From Lentisphaerota bacterium (GTDB lineage: Bacteria > Verrucomicrobiota > Lentisphaeria > Victivallales > Victivallaceae): a stretch of DNA of 39,630 bases. A program made the translations under genes and the position numbers. Below the pieces are notes generated by a model, which ran no database searches, had not been told where the DNA came from, and was given only the letters and a program-made list of their open reading frames with translations. How positions within the stretch are numbered: position 1 is the stretch's first letter; each line of letters begins with the position of its first letter. Below are positions 1-8,646 of the stretch, piece after piece. The DNA is taken from contig SUVW01000023.1 of the NCBI GenBank assembly GCA_015061815.1, positions 1 to 39,630 on the forward strand. Reading direction: 5' to 3'.

Positions 1-85
1 ATCGCGATCTTGTTGCGGAGCGTTTTCGGTGGTTATTTATTCAATAGCCACGCTCAAACTACCGCATCAATCTCATCGATGCTGA

Positions 86-128
86 TTTTTCAAATTATTT
101 TCGAATTACTTTTGCAATTACCTCTTAA
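86..128. repeat. Imperfect direct repeat, left copy
   Basis: A T-rich segment followed by the core ATTACTTTTGCAAT and a CCTCTT tail. A matching copy lies at about 405-447 in the same orientation. The two copies flank the dispersed repeat at 125-245, so they could be the ends of an inserted or duplicated cassette. This reading is an inference; only the similarity is visible. Confidence 0.5.
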
Positions 129-245
129 TATTATAAAATATTCTTGTCAAACCATCGGACGTATTCGCAGTCGGGTACCTTTCAGTACACCTTGTCCTGC
201 CGTAGCCTCCGGCGAAGGAGGATCCTGCTCATCCGCCTTGATTTG
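125..245 (+). repeat. Dispersed repeat, copy A
   Basis: The first part (125-151) is identical to 36639-36665. The last part (205-245, 41 bases) is identical to 36374-36414. The 41-base part contains a small hairpin, CCTCC-GGCGAA-GGAGG. The middle is similar to, but diverged from, the copies near 36.3-36.7 kb. No transposase or coding content is visible. It looks like a non-coding, mosaic dispersed repeat family of this genome. Confidence 0.75.
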
Positions 246-404
246 TCTGTATCCATCCGTTTCCATTTCACTGCGCCGTGACAAGGCGGCGGCAATTATG
301 AATCCTGCTTTTGTACCTCAACAATACATTATCATATCCCCGGCTTATTTTCAAGTGCATATAGTGATTTTTACTGATTTTTTCCGGAATCCCGCCGGTA
401 CCGG

Positions 405-447
405 TTTTTCAATCTCTTTTTCGGATTACTTTTGCAATCGCCTCTTG
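405..447. repeat. Imperfect direct repeat, right copy
   Basis: This is the second copy of the T-rich/ATTACTTTTGCAAT segment seen at 86-128. Its last bases run into the -35 box of the promoter of the PSP1-domain gene, so the repeat boundary and the promoter touch each other. Confidence 0.5.
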
Positions 448-473
448 TAAATAATGATTTGAACTGCTATATT
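445..473 (+). promoter_or_regulatory. Sigma70-type promoter with extended -10
   Basis: TTGTAA (445-450), a 17-bp spacer and TATATT (468-473), with TGC directly before the -10 box. Expected transcription start is near 480, giving a leader of about 22 bases before the ATG at 502. The same TGC-TATATT arrangement recurs before lysS and the glutamate dehydrogenase gene. Confidence 0.7.
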
Positions 474-501
474 GTTTGTATAACAATGATTTTGACCGGA
501 A

Positions 502-1410
502 ATGGAGCATATTTTATCTTTTATGGAAAAAATTTGGATAGTAAAGTTGGAAAACGGAGCCACGTTTGAAGTGCGCGGTTCAGAGGAACTGGAATTCAAA
601 CAGGGCGATTTGTGTGTATTCCGCCGGGATTTTTACGAGGAACTCGGCAGCATACGTTCACAGTTGCCGTCCCCGAGCATGACTTCACGGGTCGAGGATC
701 TGCCGCAGATACTCCGCAAAGCCGGTGACCCCGAGGCCGCCGAGGCCGCTGAAAACCGCAGCAAAGCCAAAACCGATATGGCCGTCGTCCGCCAGTGGAT
801 CGAAAAACTTTCTCTGGAAATGACCCCGGTCAATGCCCACTATTCGCTTGACCGCAAACTGCTGACCGTGCAATTCTGCGCTGACGGACGGGTGGATTTC
901 CGGGAGTTGGTGAAAGAGCTGTCGCGGGCATTGAATGTGCGTATCGAATTGCGGCAGATCGGTGTCAGGGATGAAACCGGCATTTACGGCGGCATCGCCA
1001 TCTGCGGGCAGGTTCTCTGCTGCAACCGTTTCCTCAAGGAATTCAATTCGATAAATGTGAAAATGGCCAAAGAACAGGATCTGCTGCTCACTCCCGGCAC
1101 GATCTCCGGCATCTGCGGCCGGTTGAAGTGCTGTCTGAAGTATGAGCACGAGGGATATCTGGAACTGGCCAAAGGTTTCCCGCACAAAGGGGAATTTTGC
1201 GAAACTCCTTCGGGCAAAGGGAAGATAACCGACCGGAATCTGTTGACCGGCAAGGTCAATGTGACCTTTGACAACGGCAGTGTTTCCGTATTTCCGGTTT
1301 CGGAAATAACCGTATGCCCGCCGGATAAAAACCATGACGGCAATGACGGCAAAAGCGGCAGGAACAACAAAAACCGCAACGGTAAAAACCACTCCGGAGC
1401 TAAAAAGTGA
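502..1410 (+). CDS. PSP1-domain protein, RicT-like
   Basis: 302 residues, with a PSP1 domain at about 120-220. The cysteine-rich core is visible: C168, the C173-C174 pair, C205 and the C210-C211 pair, in the pattern of RicT/YaaT, where cysteines take part in Fe-S binding with partner proteins. A basic, Asn/Gly/Lys-rich tail follows residue 275 and is probably disordered. In Firmicutes RicT works with RicA and RicF in RNA maturation and phosphorelay control; in this lineage the role is not known. First gene of a packed rightward train; its TGA overlaps the GTG start of the next gene by four bases. Start is uncertain: ATG 502 or ATG 523, neither with a strong ribosome binding site. Confidence 0.85.
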   Translation: MEHILSFMEKIWIVKLENGATFEVRGSEELEFKQGDLCVFRRDFYEELGSIRSQLPSPSMTSRVEDLPQILRKAGDPEAAEAAENRSKAKTDMAVVRQWIEKLSLEMTPVNAHYSLDRKLLTVQFCADGRVDFRELVKELSRALNVRIELRQIGVRDETGIYGGIAICGQVLCCNRFLKEFNSINVKMAKEQDLLLTPGTISGICGRLKCCLKYEHEGYLELAKGFPHKGEFCETPSGKGKITDRNLLTGKVNVTFDNGSVSVFPVSEITVCPPDKNHDGNDGKSGRNNKNRNGKNHSGAKK

Positions 1411-2333
1411 ATCCCGGAGAATTGGCACAACTCATCGAATTGGATAAATGCGGATTTTTGATCTCCGGCGATGAGAGTGCGGCGGATTTTCTGCTCCGGG
1501 TGGAGAAGATCAGGAAAGTTTACGCCGACTTTGAGCTTATGCTTGCCGACGGTGAACCCATCCGGCTCTTTGACCTCTTTGAAGTAAGTGCCGGACAGCG
1601 CATCCTGCCGGAATTGGCCGGAGAAGCTGCTGAAATAACCCGGAACCTCTACGGTTTTGCCGTGTCCCATGTGCCGGGGTTCTATCTGACCAGACAGATC
1701 GGCTGGCTCTGGGGGGGGTGTCTGATCGGTGATCCGGATGAAAATTTTGCAGTATTTTTGCTGCGGGATGCTTTCCGCAAGCATAAAAGATTTCTCAACT
1801 ACCGCCGGGAAGAGCTGCTGGCTCATGAATTGTGTCACTCGGTGCGGCAGGTGATGGATGAACCGGTGCTGGAAGAGTATTTTGCCTATCAGACTTCGCC
1901 GTCGCCGTTGCGCCGTTATCTGGGAAATTGTTTTACTTCCGACCGGGATGCCTGGGGATTTCTGCTGCCGGTGATGCTGCTGCCGGCAGCTGAATTGCTG
2001 CGGGCTCTGTGGAATCCGGCATTTCCGTCGTGGATATTCTGGATACTGGCGGCGGTTTATCCGGCATTTCTGCTTATCCGCAACTTCCGTTCACGGCGGC
2101 TGGTGGATCGGGCGCGCCGGAGTTTGATAAATGCCGGAGCAAAGCAGGTCGAAGCGGTGCTTTTCCGCTGTACTTTATCTGAAATTGCCGGATTTGCCGC
2201 AATGAGTGCGGATGAAGCGGATAAATGGATCACCGGCAAATGTCAGCAGTCACCGCGCTGGCAGGTGATATATGAAAGGTTTTTCCGGGCGGATGGAACC
2301 GGAAACAGTGAGGATAAAAGCAATGAAAATTGA
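1407..2333 (+). CDS. Membrane protein with HExxH metalloprotease-like motif
   Basis: 308 residues, family not recognised. It carries HELCH at residues 140-144, an HExxH zinc-peptidase signature, followed by a Glu-Glu at 156-157 that could be the third metal ligand of a gluzincin-type site. Two hydrophobic segments follow (about 184-202 and 207-225), then a basic patch and a soluble C-terminus. There is no signal peptide. A cytosolic catalytic part tethered by a membrane hairpin is a reasonable guess. Start is GTG 1407 inside the PSP1 gene's stop (GTGA overlap), with GGAG seven bases upstream, so translation is coupled to the RicT-like gene. The substrate is unknown, and protease activity is inferred only from the motif. 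Confidence 0.6.
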   Translation: MNPGELAQLIELDKCGFLISGDESAADFLLRVEKIRKVYADFELMLADGEPIRLFDLFEVSAGQRILPELAGEAAEITRNLYGFAVSHVPGFYLTRQIGWLWGGCLIGDPDENFAVFLLRDAFRKHKRFLNYRREELLAHELCHSVRQVMDEPVLEEYFAYQTSPSPLRRYLGNCFTSDRDAWGFLLPVMLLPAAELLRALWNPAFPSWIFWILAAVYPAFLLIRNFRSRRLVDRARRSLINAGAKQVEAVLFRCTLSEIAGFAAMSADEADKWITGKCQQSPRWQVIYERFFRADGTGNSEDKSNEN

Positions 2334-3375
2334 ATCTTTGGTAAAATTTCTTTCAAAAGAGAGTTCTCTGGAAATCTATCCGGATGGTCAGGAAAGTGCC
2401 GCATTATTTTTCCGGGGCCGGAAAATTTTAAGTATCTCCCGGGTGCGTATCGGCAAATTTGATGAAGCTCTCGGATTGGCCGGAAAACTGCGCAAACATC
2501 TGGCCAACGACCGCATTTGTGCTGAAGCGGAGAGTTTGAATGTAATTCCTTTCGGCTGTGAATATCAGGTCAAACGACAGTGGAAATTTGCCGGAAACAC
2601 CGGAGAATTGACCGTCGATATCGCGGCTGATAACGGCGGTGCGATCGATGCCCTGACCCTTGAAGATGTCTGTTTTGAAGGTCAGGTCGAGCGTGTTGAA
2701 TACCTGCTTGACGGTGAAAATTCTGTGCGGTGCAGCAGGGAAAAAGGGATCATCTATTCCGGTTCTCTGCTGCCGGTGATGGTCAGAGTGACCTTTGCCG
2801 ACGGTGTGCGTGCGGAATTTTACAACGGCGATGACTTCTGGCGTTACCGCTGTGCCGGAAATTATCCCGGCGGCAGTGCCATGCACACTTTACAACTGGA
2901 TGAAAACGCTCTGCGCTGGACAAGGCAGATATTGATCCTGCCGGAAGATGCGGCAGTGGAAAAAGTTCCCCGGCGGTTCAAAGCTCTCTTTGCAGTCGGT
3001 ACCGGGGAAAAAGTTCCGGCGGCAAATGACGGTGAAAAGCTTGTTCTTTCCGGTTGTTTTGCCGATAATCTCCGCCATCGTGAGTTCCGGGCCTTCATCC
3101 GCAAACTTCTTCCCGGCACTCACGCACTTCTGGAAGCGGCTTCTCCCTGCTGCTGTACGCAGGGCAGTCATGTTTCCCGTCCCGGCCGCGAGGTGCCGCA
3201 CGGTGTGCCTGGAGAACTTTTCGATGAATATATCTGGGGCAGTTCCGCAATGGCCCGCAAAGGCGGCACTTTGCAGATAAATGCCCTGATCCCCGGCATG
3301 GAAGAGTCGGTCATCTGCAGTAATTTGCAGACTCCTCCGGAGGAGATCACTCTGCCGGAAACGGAGGAATTGTGA
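2323..3375 (+). CDS. Conserved-looking protein of unknown function
   Basis: 350 residues counted from ATG 2323, chosen because TGAGGA sits eight bases upstream. An in-frame ATG at 2272 would overlap the previous gene much more. The start overlaps the stop of the HExxH gene by 11 bases. No signal peptide, membrane segment or familiar domain was recognised. The sequence is rich in beta-prone stretches and has a Cys-Cys-Cys triplet followed by a Gly/His/Arg-rich stretch in its last third (about residues 275-295). Being locked between the HExxH gene and hisA suggests co-expression only; no function can be assigned. Confidence 0.7.
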   Translation: MKIESLVKFLSKESSLEIYPDGQESAALFFRGRKILSISRVRIGKFDEALGLAGKLRKHLANDRICAEAESLNVIPFGCEYQVKRQWKFAGNTGELTVDIAADNGGAIDALTLEDVCFEGQVERVEYLLDGENSVRCSREKGIIYSGSLLPVMVRVTFADGVRAEFYNGDDFWRYRCAGNYPGGSAMHTLQLDENALRWTRQILILPEDAAVEKVPRRFKALFAVGTGEKVPAANDGEKLVLSGCFADNLRHREFRAFIRKLLPGTHALLEAASPCCCTQGSHVSRPGREVPHGVPGELFDEYIWGSSAMARKGGTLQINALIPGMEESVICSNLQTPPEEITLPETEEL

Positions 3376-3377
3376 AT

Positions 3378-4157
3378 ATGAAATCCTCTTTCCGCCCGTG
3401 TATCGATCTGCATGACGGTCAGGTGAAACAGATCGTCGGCAGTTCGCTGAATACCGAAGCCGGGGAAAAACAGCTGCGCACCAACTTCGTTTCAGGAAAA
3501 ACTCCGGATCATTATGCGGAACTTTACCGGAACGACCGGCTCACCGGAGGACATGTGATAAAGTTGGGCCCGGGCAATGAATCAGCTGCCTTATGCGCAC
3601 TGAAAGCATATCCCGGCGGATTGCAGCTTGGCGGCGGGGTGAATGCTGACAATGCCGGAAGTTATCTTGATGCCGGGGCTTCCGGAGTCATTGTCACCAG
3701 TTTTGTCTTTTCCGGAGGAAAATTCCATGAGGGAAATATGCGGCAGCTGCTCAAAGCTGTCGGCAGAGAGCATATCATTCTGGATCTTTCCTGCCGCAAA
3801 AACAGCGACGGCAGATATATGGTGGTGACCGACCGGTGGAAAAACTTTACTTCACTGGAACTCAACGGGGAAACTTTGGAAAAACTGGCCGGATTCTGCT
3901 GTGAATTTCTGGTCCATGCCGTCGATGTGGAGGGCAAATGTTCCGGTATCGACCATCAGCTGCTCAACATCCTTGCGGAAAATTCTCCGCTGAAGTGTGT
4001 CTATGCCGGAGGGATCGCTTCAATGGATGATATCCGGCTCATCGCCGGGGCCGGGAAAGGGATGGTGGATTACACTGTCGGTTCTGCTCTGGATATATTC
4101 GGCGGGCAGATGTCATATCGGGAAATCGTCAAATTCAACAATATACAGGAGTTATAA
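3378..4157 (+). CDS. hisA: HisA isomerase, eukaryote-like type
   Basis: Phosphoribosylformimino-5-aminoimidazole carboxamide ribotide isomerase of histidine biosynthesis, a (beta/alpha)8-barrel enzyme. The N-terminus FRPCIDLHDGQVKQIVG and the extra segments resemble the plant/fungal HIS6 type more than E. coli HisA. Phosphate-binding glycine stretches are visible (LGGGVN and YAGGIA). ATG 3378 is preferred because GGAGGA (3363-3368) lies nine bases upstream. A GTG at 3372 overlaps the previous stop but is only three bases from that site. It is not in a his operon here; its neighbours are an unknown gene and rhamnulokinase. Confidence 0.9.
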   Translation: MKSSFRPCIDLHDGQVKQIVGSSLNTEAGEKQLRTNFVSGKTPDHYAELYRNDRLTGGHVIKLGPGNESAALCALKAYPGGLQLGGGVNADNAGSYLDAGASGVIVTSFVFSGGKFHEGNMRQLLKAVGREHIILDLSCRKNSDGRYMVVTDRWKNFTSLELNGETLEKLAGFCCEFLVHAVDVEGKCSGIDHQLLNILAENSPLKCVYAGGIASMDDIRLIAGAGKGMVDYTVGSALDIFGGQMSYREIVKFNNIQEL

Positions 4158-4160
4158 AAA

Positions 4161-5636
4161 ATGAAAAATTTTCTCGCATTCGATTTGGGTGCATCCAGCG
4201 GCAGAGCCATCATCGGAACAGTGGATAATGGCAGACTTTCCATGCAGGAGGTGCATCGTTTCGCCAACGGCCCGATGGAAAAGGATGGTTCTTTTTACTG
4301 GGATTTCCCCGGATTGTGCCGGGAGTTGAAGACCGGTCTGAAAAATGCTCTGGCCACCGGGATCAGACTCGACGGCATATCCATCGACACCTGGGGCGTG
4401 GATTATGTGCTTTTTGACCGGAAAAGTATGCAGATGCGCCGTCTGCCCTACAACTACCGGGACCCGCGCACTGTCAAGGCTGCAGAAAAGGTGTGGGAAA
4501 AGATTTCGCAGAGCGAATTGTATCAGGCCACCGGCATCCAGTGCATGACTCTCAACACCATCTACCAGCTCTGCGCCCACAATGCGGAACATCCGGAAGA
4601 TTTTGAAAATTCCTTCTTCCTGCCCATTCCGGATGCTTTGGCCTGCAGTCTGGGCGGCAATGCCACTGCGGAATACACCTTCTGCTCGACCACCAATCTG
4701 CTCGACCCGGTCAGCCGCACCTGGCATTGGCAATTGATCGACCGCCTCGGTCTGCCCCGGGAAATTTTCCCGGAGATAGTGGAATCCGGAACCGTTTCCG
4801 GAGCGTTGAGCGCGGAACTCTGTGCCGAATTGGATTGCGACCCCATTCCCATATTCAAGTGCGGTTCCCATGACACTGCCAGTGCAGTGGCGGCGGTTCC
4901 GGCTCCGGAGCAGGGCGAATGGGCCTATCTTTCCGCCGGCACCTGGGCGTTGCTGGGGGCTGAACTTGATGCTCCGTGTATTTCTCAAGCGAGCGAAAAA
5001 AATTCCATCACCAATGAAGGCGGAGTCGGCGGCAAGATCCGTTTCCTCACCAATATTATGGGTTCCTGGCTCTTCCAGGAGCTGCGGCGGGTCTGGAACA
5101 GCGAGGGTAAAAATCTCTCATTCAACGATATGGAACTTATGGCGCGCAATGCCGGATCCTGTAAATATTTTATCAATCCCAACTGTCCGGAATTTGCCGC
5201 CCCCGGGGATATGCCGGGAAATATCCGGAAATTCATCCGGCGCACCGGTCAGGGCGAAGATATTTCCGATGCGGAAGTCATCCGGGCGGTCTATGACAGC
5301 CTTGCGCTTTATTTCGCCGGTAAAATCGCTATGTTTGAAGAACTTCTGCAGGTCAAATACGCTTGTTTGAATGTGGTCGGCGGCGGTACGAAAGATGGAT
5401 TTCTGATGGAGTTGACCGCAAGTGCCCTCAACCGTCCGGTGATCGCCGGTCCGGTGGAAGCGACAGCAGCCGGAAATATTCTGGTGCAGGCGATGGCCGC
5501 CGGAGAATTGGCGTCGCTGGCACAGGTGCGCGAAGTTATACGCAACTCTTTCAGCCTCAAAACATTCTCTCCGAAGCAGGAGGATGTTGACCGCTACTTT
5601 GCCAATATGGAAAAATTCCGGACGATCACGGCATAA
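4161..5636 (+). CDS. rhaB: Rhamnulokinase
   Basis: 491-residue FGGY-family sugar kinase that phosphorylates L-rhamnulose to L-rhamnulose-1-phosphate in the cytosol. Visible features are the N-terminal nucleotide loop DLGASSGR (8-15), DTWGVDYVL (76-84), GSHDTASA with the probable catalytic Asp at 238, and the C-terminal ATP-site segment VGGGTKDGF. Length fits the family. AGGAG lies nine bases before the ATG. No rhamnose isomerase, aldolase or rhamnose regulator is seen next to it, so the rest of the pathway must be elsewhere. A closely related ketose kinase specificity such as fuculose cannot be excluded. Confidence 0.88.
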   Translation: MKNFLAFDLGASSGRAIIGTVDNGRLSMQEVHRFANGPMEKDGSFYWDFPGLCRELKTGLKNALATGIRLDGISIDTWGVDYVLFDRKSMQMRRLPYNYRDPRTVKAAEKVWEKISQSELYQATGIQCMTLNTIYQLCAHNAEHPEDFENSFFLPIPDALACSLGGNATAEYTFCSTTNLLDPVSRTWHWQLIDRLGLPREIFPEIVESGTVSGALSAELCAELDCDPIPIFKCGSHDTASAVAAVPAPEQGEWAYLSAGTWALLGAELDAPCISQASEKNSITNEGGVGGKIRFLTNIMGSWLFQELRRVWNSEGKNLSFNDMELMARNAGSCKYFINPNCPEFAAPGDMPGNIRKFIRRTGQGEDISDAEVIRAVYDSLALYFAGKIAMFEELLQVKYACLNVVGGGTKDGFLMELTASALNRPVIAGPVEATAAGNILVQAMAAGELASLAQVREVIRNSFSLKTFSPKQEDVDRYFANMEKFRTITA

Positions 5637-7459
5637 TGACCGGAAAGCGGAAAAAATATATTCTTTTCGGCACCGTACTGCTGCTTTTTATTGCCGCCGC
5701 AGTGTGGGCGGGGGTATATTTTTTCCGGAACCGTAAACTTTCCGGTGCGCCGGAAAAAATAATGTACAGCGGCGCGGGGGGGACCGTAAAGAGTCTTGAC
5801 CCGGCTTACGCGGATGATCTGGCCAGCCGGGATCTGACGGCATTGTGTTACGATACGCTGGTGCAGTATGATTATCTGGCAAGACCGTACAAACTTATCC
5901 CGTCGATGCTGGAGAGTATGCCGGAAATTTCCGCTGACCGCAAGAGTTACACATTCACTCTGCGTCCGGATCTGCTTTTTGCCGCCGATCCGGCATTTTC
6001 CCACCCCGGTGAACGCAAAGTCACCGCCGGAGATGTGAAGTTTTCCATCCTCCGGATCGCCGATGCCCGCAACCATTCACCGGTGTACTGGATATTCCGT
6101 GACAAGATCAGCGGTATCGGAAAATTCCGGGAAAAGAGCGCGAAAGCGGCCAAAGGTGATCTGTCGCTTTACGATGAGGATATCCCCGGGATAAAAATCC
6201 TTTCCGACCGCCGTTTTGTCATCACTCTGGATGCGCCGGATCCGGGATTCCTCTATCTTCTGGCCATGCCCAATACCGGGATCGTATCCCGCAAGGCGGC
6301 GAGTGCCGGGAACCGGGATCTTTCCCGCGCTCCGGCGGGCAGCGGCCCATTCATCCTCAAAGAGTGGATACCTGATCTGCATCTTTATTTTTCCCGCAAC
6401 CCGGATTACCGCGCCGAATATTTCCCGCAGGCCGCCGATCCGGCTGACCGGCAGAAAAAACTGCCGCTGCTCGATGGCATAAAAATCAGTCAGGTCAGAC
6501 AGATGATGACCCAGTGGATGCTTTTTCTGCAGGGAAATCTGGATTGCAATGCTCTGGATAAAGACAATCAGGAAACTATCGCCGGTAACGGTACTCTGCT
6601 TCCGGCACTGGCCGCCAGGGATGTGGTCATGGAGTATCATCCGGAATTTGAGATACGCTATGTCGGATTCAACTTCCGTGATCCGGTGCTGGGGAAAAAC
6701 ATCGCTCTGCGCCGGGCCTTGCGTGCGGCATACGATATCCGGCGGCGCATAAATCATGCTTCGGGGATGCTGCTTCCGGCAGCCGGACCCATTCCGCAGG
6801 GGATCTCCGGCTTTGTGGCTCCGGCAGAAGCGGTCACTCCCGATCCGGCGGAGATCAGGGAACTTTTCATCCGGGCCGGTTATCCCGGCGGTGTCGATCC
6901 GGCTTCAGGCAGGCCGCTGGAATTGACCTTTGATCAGGCCGGTTCCTCCGTCGGCCACCGGCAGATGGGGGAACTTGCCGCTGATGACTGGGGCAAAGCC
7001 GGAGTGTCGGTCATATCCCGGCTCAACAGCCGTCCGCGTTTTTCCGATAAATTGCGGCGGGGGAAATTTCAGCTTTTCCGTTACTCCTGGATCGGTGATT
7101 ATCCGGACGGGGCAAATTTTTTACAGCTCTTTTACTCCGGAAATATCGGCAGCTGCAACTACTGCGGTTTTTCCGACCGGGAATTTGACCGGCTCTATGA
7201 AGAGGCGGTCACCATGCCGGATTCCCCGGAAAGGAGCAAATTGTATCTGCAGATGGTCAAACTGCTGGAGGATAAGTGCGTCTGGATATATGAGGGTTTC
7301 CCGGTATCCGGAGTTCTGCGTTACAGCTGGCTGCAGAACAGCGTGCCGCATGACTTCAGTTTCACCCGCTGGAAGTATCTTTCGGTGGACCCCGAAGCAA
7401 GAGAGAAGCGCAAGGCCGCTTTCCGTCCGCTGTCTTTGAATGAGTTGAATATCAGGTGA
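5636..7459 (+). CDS. Peptide-type ABC transporter substrate-binding protein
   Basis: 607 residues, solute-binding protein family 5 (oligopeptide/dipeptide/nickel type). An N-terminal hydrophobic segment (about 7-27) after a Lys/Arg-rich start acts as signal or membrane anchor; no lipobox cysteine is seen. The mature part begins with the family-typical SLDPAY-like segment and contains the usual ligand-domain stretches, including YVGFNFRDPVLG and the DYPDGANFLQLFYSG region near the C-terminus. Its ATG overlaps the rhaB stop by one base. The adjacent downstream gene is one matching permease; the second permease and the ATPases are not in this window. Confidence 0.85.
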   Translation: MTGKRKKYILFGTVLLLFIAAAVWAGVYFFRNRKLSGAPEKIMYSGAGGTVKSLDPAYADDLASRDLTALCYDTLVQYDYLARPYKLIPSMLESMPEISADRKSYTFTLRPDLLFAADPAFSHPGERKVTAGDVKFSILRIADARNHSPVYWIFRDKISGIGKFREKSAKAAKGDLSLYDEDIPGIKILSDRRFVITLDAPDPGFLYLLAMPNTGIVSRKAASAGNRDLSRAPAGSGPFILKEWIPDLHLYFSRNPDYRAEYFPQAADPADRQKKLPLLDGIKISQVRQMMTQWMLFLQGNLDCNALDKDNQETIAGNGTLLPALAARDVVMEYHPEFEIRYVGFNFRDPVLGKNIALRRALRAAYDIRRRINHASGMLLPAAGPIPQGISGFVAPAEAVTPDPAEIRELFIRAGYPGGVDPASGRPLELTFDQAGSSVGHRQMGELAADDWGKAGVSVISRLNSRPRFSDKLRRGKFQLFRYSWIGDYPDGANFLQLFYSGNIGSCNYCGFSDREFDRLYEEAVTMPDSPERSKLYLQMVKLLEDKCVWIYEGFPVSGVLRYSWLQNSVPHDFSFTRWKYLSVDPEAREKRKAAFRPLSLNELNIR

Positions 7460-7460
7460 G

Positions 7461-8639
7461 ATGATGGATGACCGTTGTGAATTTTCCCCCATCCGGCAGA
7501 TGTGGAAAAGGTTTTCCCGGGATAAGATCGCCGTTGCCGGCATGATCGGGGTGATCATGCTGATACTGCCGGCGGTTTTTGCGCCGTTCATCGCCAACGG
7601 CCGTCCCTGGGTGATGACCGGGGACGGGGGGGAACTGTTATTCCCGGCGGTAAGATACTTTTTTGCTCCGGAAAGTTCCGAAGTGATGGTGGAAAAGTTT
7701 TTCAACTTTTTCGCGCTCTGGCTTCCGCTTGCCGCCGTTGCATCCCGGTGCTGCCGCAAAAGGCGGAATTTGCGCCGGGCAATACTCTTAAGTCTGCTGG
7801 CGGCCGTAATATTGCCTTTTACGCTGATCTCTCCGAAAATGGACAAGAGCGATTACCGGAAAAAGGCGGAAAATGCGTCATTCGCCCTCTTCGCGCCGAT
7901 ACCTTACAATCCGGATGAAATAAGCGGCACACCATTCGGCGGACCGGATGGCAGACATCTGCTGGGCTGTGATGATATCGGCCGGGATCTGGCCGCCCGG
8001 CTGATCTTCGGGGCGCGGGTGTCGCTGGCGGTCGGGATCGTGGCGGCCATAGTGGCGATGGCCATCGGTCTGACGGTGGGGATGTGTGCCGGATTTTTCC
8101 GGGGTGCGCTGGATCTTTTTCTGATGCGGGCGGTGGAAATATTGATGTGTTTTCCCACGTTTTTGCTGTTGTTGATATTGATGTCCATGCTGGGAGAGTA
8201 TCACATAGTGCAGTCGATCCCGCTGGTAATTGCAGTGATCGGTCTGACCGGCTGGATAGGTCCGGCTTTTCTGGTGCGCGGTGAAGTGCTTAAAGAGAGT
8301 TCTCTGCCGTATATCCAAAGCTGTATCGTTACGGGGGTGCCGTCGTGGAAGATCATGTTCAAACATCTGCTGCCGAATATTTTGGCTCCGGTGTTGATCA
8401 GTTTTACTTTCGGTGTGGCCGGAGCGATCACCGGTGAAAGCGCATTGAGTTTTCTCGGTTTCGGAGTACAGCCGCCGACTGCCAGCTGGGGTAATTTGCT
8501 GCGGCAGGCATTCGATGATCCGCTGGGCTGCTGGCATCTGACGGTTTTTCCCGGGCTGGCGTTGTTTATTGCCGTGATCTCTTTCAATTTTACCGGTGAG
8601 GGATTGCGGCGGGCTTTTGAGGTGAAAGAGGAGGAGTGA
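7461..8639 (+). CDS. OppC/DppC-type ABC permease with extra N-terminal segment
   Basis: 392-residue inner-membrane permease, BPD_transp_1 family. After a first membrane segment (about 24-44) there is an unusual insertion with two further hydrophobic stretches (about 80-98 and 106-123). It precedes the conserved LLGCDDIGRDLAARL motif (167-181) and the core helices. The EAA-type coupling loop (GVPSWKIMFKHLLPNIL) that contacts the ATPase is intact, as is the GFGVQPPTASWG segment. It follows the solute-binding gene by one base, so the two should work together, but OppB, OppD and OppF partners are absent nearby. ATG 7461 or 7464 may be the start. Confidence 0.85.
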   Translation: MMDDRCEFSPIRQMWKRFSRDKIAVAGMIGVIMLILPAVFAPFIANGRPWVMTGDGGELLFPAVRYFFAPESSEVMVEKFFNFFALWLPLAAVASRCCRKRRNLRRAILLSLLAAVILPFTLISPKMDKSDYRKKAENASFALFAPIPYNPDEISGTPFGGPDGRHLLGCDDIGRDLAARLIFGARVSLAVGIVAAIVAMAIGLTVGMCAGFFRGALDLFLMRAVEILMCFPTFLLLLILMSMLGEYHIVQSIPLVIAVIGLTGWIGPAFLVRGEVLKESSLPYIQSCIVTGVPSWKIMFKHLLPNILAPVLISFTFGVAGAITGESALSFLGFGVQPPTASWGNLLRQAFDDPLGCWHLTVFPGLALFIAVISFNFTGEGLRRAFEVKEEE

Positions 8640-8646
8640 CGGAAAA

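Larger units (their letters stand above)
1..501. other. Intergenic stretch with repeats and a promoter
   Basis: No convincing gene is seen here. An open frame covers most of it but shows no domain and runs through repeat sequence. The stretch holds a copy of a dispersed repeat (125-245), two imperfect direct repeats (about 86-128 and 405-447) and the promoter of the next gene (445-473). The left end of the window cuts whatever lies upstream. Confidence 0.7.

Noticed and set aside
10..450. Open frame of 146 codons before the PSP1 gene
   Set aside because: It runs through the dispersed repeat, shows no domain or ribosome binding site, and is low in complexity.
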